A stretch of DNA of 64,000 nucleotides from Mediterraneibacter gnavus ATCC 29149 (GCF_008121495.1 NZ_CP043051.1:868001-932000); one strand, 5' to 3'. Shown: positions 16,923-24,771, counted from the first letter of the stretch. The notes: generated by a model not told the origin, from the sequence alone. A program made the numbers and translations.

Positions 16923-18263
16923 CTATACTTCGATAGGAATAAGAATCGATACTGAAAACATATCATCCACCACATTAAATGATACCTCTCCCCCATATTC
17001 TCTCACAACACGCTTAATATTCTTCACTCCAAATCCATGATTTTTTTTATCTTCCTTTGATGTTTCCATTACCAAATTTCCACGTAAAGCTTCTGCCTGG
17101 CTTTCTCTCAAACTGTTTTCACATATAATAGATAGAAATCCTTTTATTTTTCTAGCCTTTAGCTGTACTAAACATTCTATTTTCGGATTATCCGCTTTCA
17201 TGAGTTGGCATTCTCGTAGTGCATTGTCGATTGTATTTGAGACAATCACACATAGATCTTCATTTTTAACTCGCTTAAATGGTGTAAAGTCTGCAAATAC
17301 TTTAAACTCAATCTTTTTTTCAAGAGCTTCCAGTCTTTTTGCATGTAATAGGTTATTAAGAAATGCATTACCTGTTTTATAATAGCTTTGATAAATGTCC
17401 AACTTACTTTCAATTCCATCTATGTATTCTTGCTTCTGTTGATAATCCACATTCCCTCTTAATGCCTCCAAATGATTTTTAATATCATGAGAAATCTTTC
17501 TAATGTTTTCCATATCATTGGATTGTTTCATATAATAATCGTATTGTAAGCTCATCTCGCTAATCTGCAAGTTCTTTTCATTCTCAATCTTTTTAACATT
17601 CAAATAATTTTCAAGAACAACAATATTACAAACAGTCCCCATAAACACCACAATACACACAGCTATAATAGTTATTATTGACCATACATTGTCAACAATC
17701 ATCCTTTTGTCGTTATATAACTGATCCGCACATATTGCCATTACTACTATATTGATAAACAACGGAATAATAATTGTAACAACGTTCAGTCCAGAAAGTA
17801 ATAATGGGATTTTATTTACAATCTTTTTTATTACTAAATTCCCAATAATAATTACTATTTCAGCAATCAAAATCATATGGATTTGATATTTTTCAGACAG
17901 ATCTGCTAATATTCCATCACTGCTATATCTATAGAAAAAAATGCAACTAATCAGTTGACCTAAAAGTATAACTGATAAGAAAACGCTCCCAAGTAATAAA
18001 CAATATTTTATACTATACTGGAATAGAAAATGTCCTATAATCATAACTATAATGATAATGCTTACATAATTATATACAATATGTAGTTCTGCTCCATTCG
18101 CCATCATTCTAAAAAGCACTAAACTCACAACGCAAAAAATTAACGAATACTTACTCCTTACAGCATTATACCTTCTACTTTTTCTTTCACCGAGCATGAG
18201 ATATAATATTAATAAAATATTGAGTACAGAAAATATGTTTTTTAATATAACTTGTCCGTGCAC
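16923..18263 (-). CDS. AgrC-like sensor histidine kinase (GHKL type)
   Basis: 446 residues. Residues 8-215 hold about six or seven hydrophobic segments, the sensor of this class. A helix then leads to the phosphoacceptor motif ISHDIKNH (His259), and the GHKL ATPase has SNTIDNALREC and GFGVKNIKRVVREYGG. The start is a GTG with GGGGAGGAG upstream. It is followed after a terminator by the phospholipase gene and preceded by its response regulator (1 base apart). The AgrC class usually senses a peptide, but no AgrB/AgrD pair is present in this window. Confidence 0.88.
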   Translation of the reverse strand: MHGQVILKNIFSVLNILLILYLMLGERKSRRYNAVRSKYSLIFCVVSLVLFRMMANGAELHIVYNYVSIIIIVMIIGHFLFQYSIKYCLLLGSVFLSVILLGQLISCIFFYRYSSDGILADLSEKYQIHMILIAEIVIIIGNLVIKKIVNKIPLLLSGLNVVTIIIPLFINIVVMAICADQLYNDKRMIVDNVWSIITIIAVCIVVFMGTVCNIVVLENYLNVKKIENEKNLQISEMSLQYDYYMKQSNDMENIRKISHDIKNHLEALRGNVDYQQKQEYIDGIESKLDIYQSYYKTGNAFLNNLLHAKRLEALEKKIEFKVFADFTPFKRVKNEDLCVIVSNTIDNALRECQLMKADNPKIECLVQLKARKIKGFLSIICENSLRESQAEALRGNLVMETSKEDKKNHGFGVKNIKRVVREYGGEVSFNVVDDMFSVSILIPIEV

Positions 18264-18264
18264 C

Positions 18265-18984
18265 TTAAACAGCTCCTCCCCGTTCCGCCATTTTCTTCAT
18301 AAGGTTCTGTTTTCTGGAACGTGTAATATATATTTTGTTTCCAGAATAAAGTGTTACAGTGAGATCATGTAATGATTCTATGCAATCTACATTGACAATA
18401 ATTCCGTTATGGCAACGAACAAAGAAGAACTGTTCTAATCGTTCTTCCAAATCTTTCATCTTAAAATATCCTGCTTCTTTCTTTCCACTTCTTAAATGAA
18501 ACAGTACTTTCCGATTTATTGTTTCAATATATTCGATATCTGAAAGAAATAGTTTAAAATAACCTTTTTCATTTTTTACTGCAATATATCTCTGTTCATA
18601 TGTATTCAGTTTTCGTAGTGCCCGGTTCATTTCACAATTTATTTGGACTTGTGTAATCGGCTTCGTAATAAAATTTTGCACGTCATACTTATAACCAGCT
18701 CCCAGGAATTCATTATGCGAAGACACAAAAAGAACAATTGACTTTTCATCATGCTTTCTTATAATATCCACTAATTCCATACCATCCATAGCTGGCATTT
18801 CTATATCTAAAAAGAAAATCTGGAATTCTTCTTTTAAAGATTCCATTAACTGCAATGGCTTAGTATATTTTTTTATTATAAAATCCTGCTCATTTTTCTT
18901 TTCATAAACTTTTAACATTTTTTCTATTGTATCTATAAAACATTTTTCGTCATCACATATCGCTATTTTTATCACTTTCATCAC
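18265..18984 (-). CDS. AgrA-like response regulator with LytTR DNA-binding domain
   Basis: 239 residues. Receiver: acidic pair CDDE, phosphoacceptor in FFLDIEMPAMDG, and conserved Lys in FITKPI. The C-terminal LytTR domain runs from about residue 140, with VKNEKGYFKLFLSDIEYIE, RCHNGIIVNVDCIE and a basic end ITRSRKQNLMKKM. Its start overlaps the XRE gene by 32 bases, and it precedes the kinase by one base, so XRE, regulator and kinase form one operon. Likely targets are LytTR-type repeats near the locus promoters, for example at 20762-20789. Confidence 0.88.
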   Translation of the reverse strand: MMKVIKIAICDDEKCFIDTIEKMLKVYEKKNEQDFIIKKYTKPLQLMESLKEEFQIFFLDIEMPAMDGMELVDIIRKHDEKSIVLFVSSHNEFLGAGYKYDVQNFITKPITQVQINCEMNRALRKLNTYEQRYIAVKNEKGYFKLFLSDIEYIETINRKVLFHLRSGKKEAGYFKMKDLEERLEQFFFVRCHNGIIVNVDCIESLHDLTVTLYSGNKIYITRSRKQNLMKKMAERGGAV

Positions 18985-19315
18985 CCATTTGTCTTTTAAA
19001 CATATTTTCTACTTGTGCTTCACTTAATCTTCTGCCAAGCGTTAGCAAAGTGGTCTTATTTGCCTCATCGAGTTGCTTATATATTTCCCACAATTCTTCT
19101 CCCTGTGAACTAAACAAATTATTCTGTTCTTCATAAATAAGAATGTCAATAGGAACATGGAATATATCTGCCAATTTTATCAAAAGATTACAAGGTATGT
19201 TTTCAATCCCCGCCTTCTCAATCCTACTGATTGTTTGCTGACTGGTTCCCAATTTTTCGCTTAATTCGCTTTGAGAAATTCCTAATTCCTTACGTTTCTT
19301 CCTAATTATGTTCAT
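18953..19315 (-). CDS. XRE-family regulator upstream of the Agr-like pair
   Basis: About 120 residues from the ATG that starts MNIIRKKRKELGISQ. The helix-turn-helix continues LSEKLGTSQQTISRIEKAG, and the tail has EIYKQLDEANKTTLLTLGRRLS. The layout is the same as in the XRE gene at 4516-4854, so the two may be paralogues acting on related operators. Upstream frame extends 22 codons but without a ribosome site; the chosen start has only a weak GGTGA. It overlaps the LytTR regulator gene. Confidence 0.85.
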   Translation of the reverse strand: MNIIRKKRKELGISQSELSEKLGTSQQTISRIEKAGIENIPCNLLIKLADIFHVPIDILIYEEQNNLFSSQGEELWEIYKQLDEANKTTLLTLGRRLSEAQVENMFKRQMGDESDKNSDM

Positions 19316-19421
19316 TTTCATCACCACTTTTACTATCATTTTAATCAAATACCAACATATCAAGTATTTATGATGTCTCATAATAAAAATAACGCATTTT
19401 TACTAATTTATCAAGTTTATT

Positions 19422-20480
19422 TTATCCTATTTTTTTATCATACTTATTCCATAAAGTTATTTTTTTCTTTTCAAAATAGCACATATCTGGATTATATCCA
19501 TTTATCTGATTACTGTATGATAGATTGTTCATAATACATTTACAGCTCTGACATTTGGCATGTATATTACACTTTAAACAAGCATTACTTTGGTTTGCTA
19601 ATTCCCGATATTCTTTTATTTTTCTTACGGAGAAACCTTTCTCCACATCTCCTAAACACCCACTAGACTCTAAATTAGCTGCACATCCATAAATCCCACC
19701 ATCTGTTTTCACATATATTTGGATTAACCCCACTCCACAGAATCCGGAATTCACGTATTCTTCTCCATATTTTTTTAAATCCAATATTGGTGCCCACAAA
19801 AATGCTTGTCCGTTCTCTTTTTTCTTTATATAATAACATAAAATATTTTCCCATTCCTGCCCCAATTTATCTAATTGCTCAACAGTCCACCTATGTGTAA
19901 CATCTATAGAAGAATCTACGATACTAAAATGTAAATCTTCTACTAGATGTTTAACAGACTTAAAAGCTTCCCAGTAATTATTCTGAGTAACTACATGAGC
20001 GACCTGAATATATTGTTTTGTTCTCTCTTCGTACTCTCTAAAGTAACTTATGTTCTGCATTATATTCCTATAACTTCCTATACCATGTTTTGTTTTGCGA
20101 TTTCTGTCATGAGTTTCCATTGTTCCATCTATGCTCAATTTTAAATGAACTCTATTATTTACTAACCATTCCAAAACTTCATTATTCATAATTGTACCAT
20201 TCGTGGTAATAGAATAAGAAACCGCAATTGTTCGTTTCGCAGCCTCCTCTTCAATATATTCGACCAATTTCTGTAAAAGTGCAAAACTAATTAACGCTTC
20301 TCCTCCTACAAAATCAACCCACAATCTTTTATCCTTATGCTTTTCTACATTTAGAAAAGCTATTTCTAGCCCTTTACAGGCAATTTCTTCGGGCATTATC
20401 TGATTTGTTTTCTCTCCAAGATAGCAATAGTCGCATCGTAAATTACAAATTTGATTTACCTCTAAAGTAATCGTATACAT
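19422..20480 (-). CDS. Radical SAM/SPASM peptide maturase E
   Basis: 352 residues from the ATG at 20480, which has GGAGG 6 bases upstream. The longer frame to 20507 would run into the attenuator hairpin. CNLRCDYC lies at residues 12-19 followed by YLGEKTN; the usual GGEP is GGEALI here. The SPASM region has TDGGIYGCAANLESSGCLGD and CLKCNIHAKCQSCKC with a final CYFEKKK. Maturase C is its closest relative in the window. It follows precursor 2 directly, so precursor 2 is the expected substrate. Confidence 0.9.
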   Translation of the reverse strand: MYTITLEVNQICNLRCDYCYLGEKTNQIMPEEIACKGLEIAFLNVEKHKDKRLWVDFVGGEALISFALLQKLVEYIEEEAAKRTIAVSYSITTNGTIMNNEVLEWLVNNRVHLKLSIDGTMETHDRNRKTKHGIGSYRNIMQNISYFREYEERTKQYIQVAHVVTQNNYWEAFKSVKHLVEDLHFSIVDSSIDVTHRWTVEQLDKLGQEWENILCYYIKKKENGQAFLWAPILDLKKYGEEYVNSGFCGVGLIQIYVKTDGGIYGCAANLESSGCLGDVEKGFSVRKIKEYRELANQSNACLKCNIHAKCQSCKCIMNNLSYSNQINGYNPDMCYFEKKKITLWNKYDKKIG

Positions 20481-20491
20481 CTCTTTCCTCC

Positions 20492-20539
20492 AAAAAAGTA
20501 ACCGCACAGCCTATCCATTTTTCAGATAGGTATGCGGTT
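20492..20539 (-). terminator. Attenuator hairpin between precursor 2 and maturase E
   Basis: Stem AACCGCA-TA-CCTATC / GATAGG-CTG-TGCGGTT followed on the minus strand by ACTTTTTT, lying between the precursor stop and the maturase ribosome site. A leaky terminator here would give many precursor transcripts and few maturase transcripts, a common arrangement in RiPP operons (inference). Confidence 0.85.
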
Positions 20540-20546
20540 CTCTAAT

Positions 20547-20702
20547 TTAGCTTGCTGCATTAATATAAGATCCTGGGAACGGCCAGGGACAATCAGTTAA
20601 ACATCTCTGTGTTCTTTCTGAACAGCCGGAATAACTTTCTATTTCTTCTTCTGTTATCTCCACTTCTTTTTGATATTCCTCTGTTGTTTTAATTTCCTGC
20701 AT
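20547..20702 (-). CDS. RiPP precursor peptide 2 (C-x6-C-x3-C family)
   Basis: A 51-residue frame with AAAGGAGAGAAAGG before the ATG. The leader is acidic (MQEIKTTEEYQKEVEITEEE), then IESYS, then the core with Cys27, Cys34 and Cys38 (C-x6-C-L-T-D-C) and the tail PWPFPGSYINAAS, rich in Pro and aromatic residues. The leader end and the Cys spacing match precursor 1 (9353-9478) but the tails differ, as expected for related peptides with diverged cores. It has its own promoter and an attenuator behind it, and maturase E follows. Confidence 0.85.
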   Translation of the reverse strand: MQEIKTTEEYQKEVEITEEEIESYSGCSERTQRCLTDCPWPFPGSYINAAS

Positions 20703-20740
20703 ATCCTTTCTCTCCTTTCAATATCAGTAAGTATGTCCAA

Positions 20741-20769
20741 ACTATACTCTGCTTTTTCCTATATATCAA
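20741..20769 (-). promoter_or_regulatory. Promoter of precursor 2
   Basis: TTGATA (-35, 20764-20769) and TATAGT (-10, 20741-20746) with an exact 17-base spacer, 39 bases upstream of the start codon. The -35 is part of the downstream copy of a LytTR-like repeat, as in AgrA-type activated promoters. Confidence 0.75.
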
Positions 20770-20789
20770 CATTCCATGTCTAAATCGAC
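20762..20789 (-). promoter_or_regulatory. Candidate LytTR binding repeats
   Basis: Two direct copies, GTCGATTTA (20781-20789) and GTTGATATA (20762-20770), start 19 bases apart on the minus strand, about two helical turns. The downstream copy overlaps the -35 box. Tandem half-sites on one DNA face are what LytTR regulators bind. Two LytTR genes flank the region. The match is by spacing and similarity of the two copies only. Confidence 0.45.
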
Positions 20790-20815
20790 TTTTTTTTTTG
20801 CATAAAATATTCAAT

Positions 20816-21544
20816 CTATCTATTTCCTACATAAATAGCTAATTCTTTCATAAATTCTTCTTTTTTATATTTACTCACCGGAATCTCTTTTAACTGTTGA
20901 TTCTTATCCTTAACGAGTACACTATCATTCTTTAAACCTTCTACATAATCAAAATTTACTATGTAGCTGTTATGACATCTGAAGAATAATTTTCGGCTTA
21001 ATCTTTCCTCCAGTTCCCTCATCCTTTGGCTACTTTGTATTTCTCCCTTATTCGTATGCAGAATCAATAGTTTGTTCCTTACCTGTATGTAGATTATATC
21101 TGAAAGCTGTAGCGTAATCAATCCATCTTGGCACTTCAAAAATAATTTTTCCTCTGCACACAACAATTTCTTTTTATATACTTTATTTAAAAGGTGTTCT
21201 ACCTTTTTATATAATAATGGCTTTGATAAGAAATCCTCTGCATCCACTTCAAAACCTTTCCCTGCATTTGATATTGTGTAAAAGGATGTACAAAATACTA
21301 TTACAACATTTTCATCTATACTTCTAATTCGTTCTGCTGTTTCAAACCCATCTAATTCCGGCATAGAAACATCCAAAAAAATTATGTCAAACTTTCTCTT
21401 TTGAAAGTTTAATAACAATTGTGAACCACTTCCGTATGCAGTAATTTTAACCTTTATATGGTTTTCATTACCATAACGTATTATATAGTTCTCCATTTTT
21501 TTGTTATAGTCTGTAATGTCATCACACAATCCTACTTTAATCAA
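20816..21544 (-). CDS. Second LytTR-type response regulator
   Basis: 242 residues. Receiver with LCDDITDYN, phosphoacceptor in IIFLDVSMPELDG and Lys in FLSKPLL. The C-terminal LytTR domain has LKCQDGLITLQLSDIIYIQV, RCHNSYIVNFDYVEGL and VSKYKKEEFM. The start is TTG at 21544 with AGGGAA upstream, one base after the preceding small gene. No kinase is beside it, so it may share the AgrC-like kinase at 16923-18263. It stands immediately before the precursor 2 promoter, the obvious target. Confidence 0.85.
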   Translation of the reverse strand: MIKVGLCDDITDYNKKMENYIIRYGNENHIKVKITAYGSGSQLLLNFQKRKFDIIFLDVSMPELDGFETAERIRSIDENVVIVFCTSFYTISNAGKGFEVDAEDFLSKPLLYKKVEHLLNKVYKKKLLCAEEKLFLKCQDGLITLQLSDIIYIQVRNKLLILHTNKGEIQSSQRMRELEERLSRKLFFRCHNSYIVNFDYVEGLKNDSVLVKDKNQQLKEIPVSKYKKEEFMKELAIYVGNR

Positions 21545-21545
21545 C

Positions 21546-21728
21546 CTATTCCCTGCCTTTCTGATGTGTCAATAATCGTTGAATCAAAATATCTATTGTT
21601 AATTTATTTTCCTCACAAAGATTTCTATATTTTTCTAATAATGCCCATTCTTTCTCCGTTATATTTTGTTTCTCATCATGATTTCTGTTTATTTCATCTA
21701 AACCCTTTTTATTCTGTTCCCTTCCCAT
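21546..21728 (-). CDS. Small charged protein co-transcribed with the LytTR regulator
   Basis: 60 residues with AAGGAGG before the ATG. Highly charged and probably helical (ITEKEWALLEKYRNLCEENKLTIDILIQRLL), with one Cys and no membrane segment. It is unlike a RiPP precursor, because there is no separable leader and core. It lies one base from the LytTR gene, so it may modulate that regulator. The IS copy begins only 25 bases upstream of its start. Confidence 0.6.
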   Translation of the reverse strand: MGREQNKKGLDEINRNHDEKQNITEKEWALLEKYRNLCEENKLTIDILIQRLLTHQKGRE

Positions 21729-21746
21729 GAATACATCCTCCTTATC

Positions 21747-21753
21747 TTTTTAT
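21747..21753. repeat. Target-site duplication, left copy
   Basis: TTTTTAT directly outside the left inverted repeat of the insertion sequence; the identical heptamer is at 23083-23089. Confidence 0.85.
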
Positions 21754-23082
21754 CTATAAATGAGCAAATTTGAAAAATTGCACAAAACTACACTGCGAAT
21801 TTCATAAATGAATCAAAATCATTGCTTTCCTTTGCGCATTGAAAAAGATAACGATACTTTTCCAGCTGAATGGTATCACAGATTTCGTGATATCCAGTTT
21901 CAAATGAACAGAACCTACCAGTACCCACTGCACACATGAAATGTGCCAGTGACATAAGCAGCCAGTACCTTTTGATTCCCTGTGCAGAGCGTATCTGATA
22001 GCTGTCCAGTGCCAGTTTATCCTTACACTGGCGGAAAAATACTTCAATCGGCCATCGACACACATACCAGGAAAGAATCTCCTGTGTAGATAGGGCTGCG
22101 TTTGTACTGATGAAAGCACGCAATGCTTTGGGATTACCAAATGCTTTTTCCGGATAACTCAAAAGAACTACCGCATTTTCTATGCCGTTGAGGTTGCCCT
22201 CGTACCGGTACACATAATAGTTTCGTTTTTTGACTGTCACAAGGTCAAATTCACGATGTGTAACAGACAATTCGGCGGCCAGTTCACGAAGTTTCTTTTT
22301 CATTCCCGATGGATACAGCAAACGGTTTGTTTTCAAAGCACCGATGGTATGGAACCCTCTCTGTGCAAAGGTATTGATTATCTTTTCAGAAACATACCAG
22401 CAGTCGCAAAGAAAATAGGACATTACCGGTGGAACAGGCAGCTCCTTTGCAATGCTTTGTACAATGTCAATCTTGGAAATTGACTTATTGTACATTACAA
22501 AAGCATAGTTCAGAACAATGCCATTGCAGGAAAGCATAACAGCAACTGCCTGATGCCCGTAGTCCTGTTTTCCCTTTAAATGGGATTGGTGAAAATACGC
22601 ATCTTCAATCGGATGTAAAGCCCGTGACGAAGGCTTTGTCTTTGAAGCAATCGTATCGTCCACAATGCAGAAAACAGGCTTTCCGGTGCGTGCTGCTTCT
22701 GAATAAATAATCTCAATGACAGAGCATTTTAACGTATCTGAAAGTAATGAATCATCCCATTTTCCGGAATTGAGAAAATGGGCAATCGTCGTTCTGTGGC
22801 AGGAACTGTTTTTAGCAAAGTCCGTAGTTTTTCCATGATATCCTAAAATGAAAATACTGATTAGGATACTCATAAGATGGTTTATTACTCGGTTCGAATA
22901 AAATTTGCATAAGTTTAATTTTTTAAACTGGTTGTATATGAATGAGGAATGATGTATAGTATTTGCGAGAGACACCTTCTTTCGTAAATGTTGCAAATGT
23001 TTGTTTTGGCACTTTCATTATACAACACATGGAATCGAGGTGTCTTTCTTTTATGCAAAATCACGAACTTGCTCATTTATAG
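21754..23082 (-). mobile_element. Complete IS4-type insertion sequence (1,329 bp)
   Basis: The ends are imperfect inverted repeats of about 29 bases. The left end starts CTATAAATGAGCAA (21754), and the right end, read inwards on the other strand, starts with the same 14 bases (ending at 23082). Exact 7-base target duplications (TTTTTAT) flank it. One transposase gene fills the interior. Intact ends, an intact gene and a perfect duplication indicate a recent insertion. It lies between the RiPP cargo and the maintenance genes, just upstream of a regulatory operon. Confidence 0.92.
21788..22996 (-). CDS. IS4-family DDE transposase
   Basis: 402 residues, apparently intact. First catalytic Asp in FCIVDDTIASKTKP, second in YFLCDCWYVS, and the Glu in the family signature Y-(2)-R-(3)-E-(6)-K, seen as YVCRWPIEVFFRQCK. 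The start is uncertain: the frame opens at a TTG without a ribosome site, and the GTG seven codons later has only a weak GAAAG. Weak translation signals are normal for transposases. Confidence 0.9.
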   Translation of the reverse strand: MQHLRKKVSLANTIHHSSFIYNQFKKLNLCKFYSNRVINHLMSILISIFILGYHGKTTDFAKNSSCHRTTIAHFLNSGKWDDSLLSDTLKCSVIEIIYSEAARTGKPVFCIVDDTIASKTKPSSRALHPIEDAYFHQSHLKGKQDYGHQAVAVMLSCNGIVLNYAFVMYNKSISKIDIVQSIAKELPVPPVMSYFLCDCWYVSEKIINTFAQRGFHTIGALKTNRLLYPSGMKKKLRELAAELSVTHREFDLVTVKKRNYYVYRYEGNLNGIENAVVLLSYPEKAFGNPKALRAFISTNAALSTQEILSWYVCRWPIEVFFRQCKDKLALDSYQIRSAQGIKRYWLLMSLAHFMCAVGTGRFCSFETGYHEICDTIQLEKYRYLFQCAKESNDFDSFMKFAV

Positions 23083-23089
23083 TTTTTAT
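23083..23089. repeat. Target-site duplication, right copy
   Basis: TTTTTAT immediately outside the right inverted repeat; matches 21747-21753. Confidence 0.85.
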
Positions 23090-23202
23090 AATAAATGTCC
23101 TCATTGATACTAGTCTAGTTTTCTTGTATAGATTGCCTTTTTTATTGCCTACTTGGTAATCACAACATTCTTTTATTATCGTTCAGCTCTCTATGATATA
23201 CG

Positions 23203-23234
23203 GAAGAGGCGTACCTTACCAGTCACGCCTCTTC
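23203..23234 (-). terminator. Hairpin after the small helix-turn-helix gene
   Basis: Perfect 10-base stem GAAGAGGCGT / ACGCCTCTTC with a 12-base loop, 16 bases beyond the gene end. No T-run follows on either side, so termination would be weak or factor-assisted. Confidence 0.5.
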
Positions 23235-23250
23235 CTATACTACTATAATA

Positions 23251-23439
23251 CTATTCTACATCTCTAAAATACCGTATGCACTTCAGCAATTCTGCTGTTA
23301 ATTCCTGATACAGATCTTCATCAAAAATCCCTTCTACCAAAGCATTTTTAATTAAAAGTGGCCGGTACATTTCAAATATTTCCAGTATGGCCTCTTGATT
23401 CCCTTGCCTTGCCCGGTATAACAATTCTTTAAAATTCAT
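23251..23439 (-). CDS. Small helix-turn-helix protein (Tn916 Orf8-like)
   Basis: 62 residues from the ATG at 23439, which has GGGAGG upstream and overlaps the sigma-like gene by four bases (ATGA). The sequence NFKELLYRARQGNQEAILEIFEMYRPLL is like the start of region 2 of sigma factors and of the helix-turn-helix proteins that pair with sigma-like proteins on Tn916-type elements. It ends soon after. Probably works with the neighbouring sigma-like protein in element regulation. Confidence 0.7.
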   Translation of the reverse strand: MNFKELLYRARQGNQEAILEIFEMYRPLLIKNALVEGIFDEDLYQELTAELLKCIRYFRDVE

Positions 23440-23882
23440 GATTTCTTTCCTCCCATTCTCTTGCGTATTTTCCGGATAGCCCAATAATATGCACCTTTAC
23501 ACCGTTCTTCCGGCATCTGATTCAAGATGCTCATTTCTTTAAATGTACGTTCCTCAAATACATGCTGATAGATAAGCTTTCGTTCTTCCTCATGCAAAGA
23601 AAACATGGCTTCCATAAGGTTTATGTCCGTCATCCCATTCCATTCTGGATAAATCCCCTGTGCTTCTTCCATGAGCAGTCGCTCTTTCTGCTCCAATTCC
23701 AGCCTTTCCTCTGGCGAAATATCCGTATCTGTAAATTCTTTATCTTCCAGATTTTCCTCTGCAAATAATATTTTCTGCTGCTTTTCCAGATACCGAAGTC
23801 TTTTTCCTCTTATAGATGCCAACAAGTACGCAGTAAAATAATTTCTTGTCTTAGATCCGTGATATTTTTGTTCTTCTTTCAT
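23436..23882 (-). CDS. Sigma-70-like regulator of the mobile element (Tn916 Orf7-like)
   Basis: 148 residues with GGAGG 6-7 bases before the ATG. The N-terminal part (NYFTAYLLASIRGKRLRYLEKQ) is short and positively charged. The C-terminal part is like sigma region 4: DINLMEAMFSLHEEERKLIYQHVFEERTFKEMSILNQMPEERCKGAYYWAIRKIRKRM. The pairing with a small helix-turn-helix gene through an ATGA overlap is typical of Tn916-type conjugative elements, where such proteins switch on excision and transfer. Confidence 0.75.
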   Translation of the reverse strand: MKEEQKYHGSKTRNYFTAYLLASIRGKRLRYLEKQQKILFAEENLEDKEFTDTDISPEERLELEQKERLLMEEAQGIYPEWNGMTDINLMEAMFSLHEEERKLIYQHVFEERTFKEMSILNQMPEERCKGAYYWAIRKIRKRMGGKKS

Positions 23883-24277
23883 TTTCTACCTCCGAAATTT
23901 GAAATCAATAAGTTTCCAAACTTCAGAGGTGGAGATCTGCATCTATGAAGGATATTTTTATTTTGGTAAAAGAAAACGCCGAACCACATTTCTTCTGGCT
24001 CGACATCTTTCTTATCCCATGCATCATCCTGCACGATGACTTCATATATTAACGCATATACTGCATATAAATAACCCTTTTGGCACCCCTGCAAAAGCAA
24101 GATTTTTTTGACGAATCATTACACAAGTGCCTTGTCTTTCCTTGCAGCATAGATGCTCCTCCTTTGTAGGTTCTCCTGCCCCGCAATTCACATTATATTG
24201 CGTATCTTCATGCACTATAATGCGTTTCTCTTACTATCAATCTACGATAAAATAAAACAATAAGTGAGGTGATGCGG

Positions 24278-24628
24278 ATGCTGATGGATACTGTCAAGAA
24301 AAAATTAGGCTATATGGTAAGAAGTGAAAGAGAAAGGCGTGGTCTGTCACAATCAAGACTTGCAGAACAAGCCGGTGTGTCCACCCGGACCATTTCTGAT
24401 ATTGAAACCTGTAATGGCAATCCGGAACTTGCAACTTTAATCCCAATCGCTCAATTTCTGAATATTTCAATTGATGCAGCTGTTCAGGATGAACGAAAGG
24501 AACCGGACACTACTACCTATCAGATTATGAAAGAACTGCAAAACTGCTCTGAAGATGAGCGGCAAATTGCCCTACGCACCTTGCGTGGGCTTCTTTCTGC
24601 ATTGAAAGAAAAGGATCCACTCAATTAA
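24278..24628 (+). CDS. XRE-family regulator of the mobile element
   Basis: About 117 residues. The helix-turn-helix is RRGLSQSRLAEQAGVSTRTISDIETCNGNPELATLIPIAQFL, and the tail is DERQIALRTLRGLLSALKEK. I place the start at the ATG at 24278 (GAGG 8 bases upstream); the frame opens earlier at a GTG. It is one of the few plus-strand genes of the element, between two oppositely oriented operons, a usual place for the element's main repressor. Confidence 0.88.
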   Translation: MLMDTVKKKLGYMVRSERERRGLSQSRLAEQAGVSTRTISDIETCNGNPELATLIPIAQFLNISIDAAVQDERKEPDTTTYQIMKELQNCSEDERQIALRTLRGLLSALKEKDPLN

Positions 24629-24730
24629 GCCTTTTTCTGACAATATCTGACTTTTGATTATACGGATGAAATCTGTGAGAAACCTGTGCGAAATCTGTGG
24701 GGTTCCTGTGAATTGGCATAAATGTGCAAC

Positions 24731-24766
24731 AAAAAAGAAGCACTCAAAATCCGATGCTTCTTTTTT
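24731..24766. terminator. Bidirectional terminator between the XRE and ParR-like genes
   Basis: AAAAAAGAAGCA / TGCTTCTTTTTT stem with a 12-base loop. A/T tracts on both sides serve the converging XRE gene (plus) and ParR-like gene (minus). Confidence 0.9.
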
Positions 24767-24771
24767 CTTTT

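Noticed and set aside
21546..21728. The 60-residue charged protein as a fourth RiPP precursor
   Set aside because: It has one Cys only, no leader/core division and a helical, evenly charged sequence; a regulatory partner of the LytTR gene is more likely.
23879..24100. A 73-codon minus-strand frame upstream of the sigma-like gene
   Set aside because: No ribosome site, odd composition (RCRSPPLKFGNLL), and it overlaps the leader and ribosome site of the next gene; probably chance.
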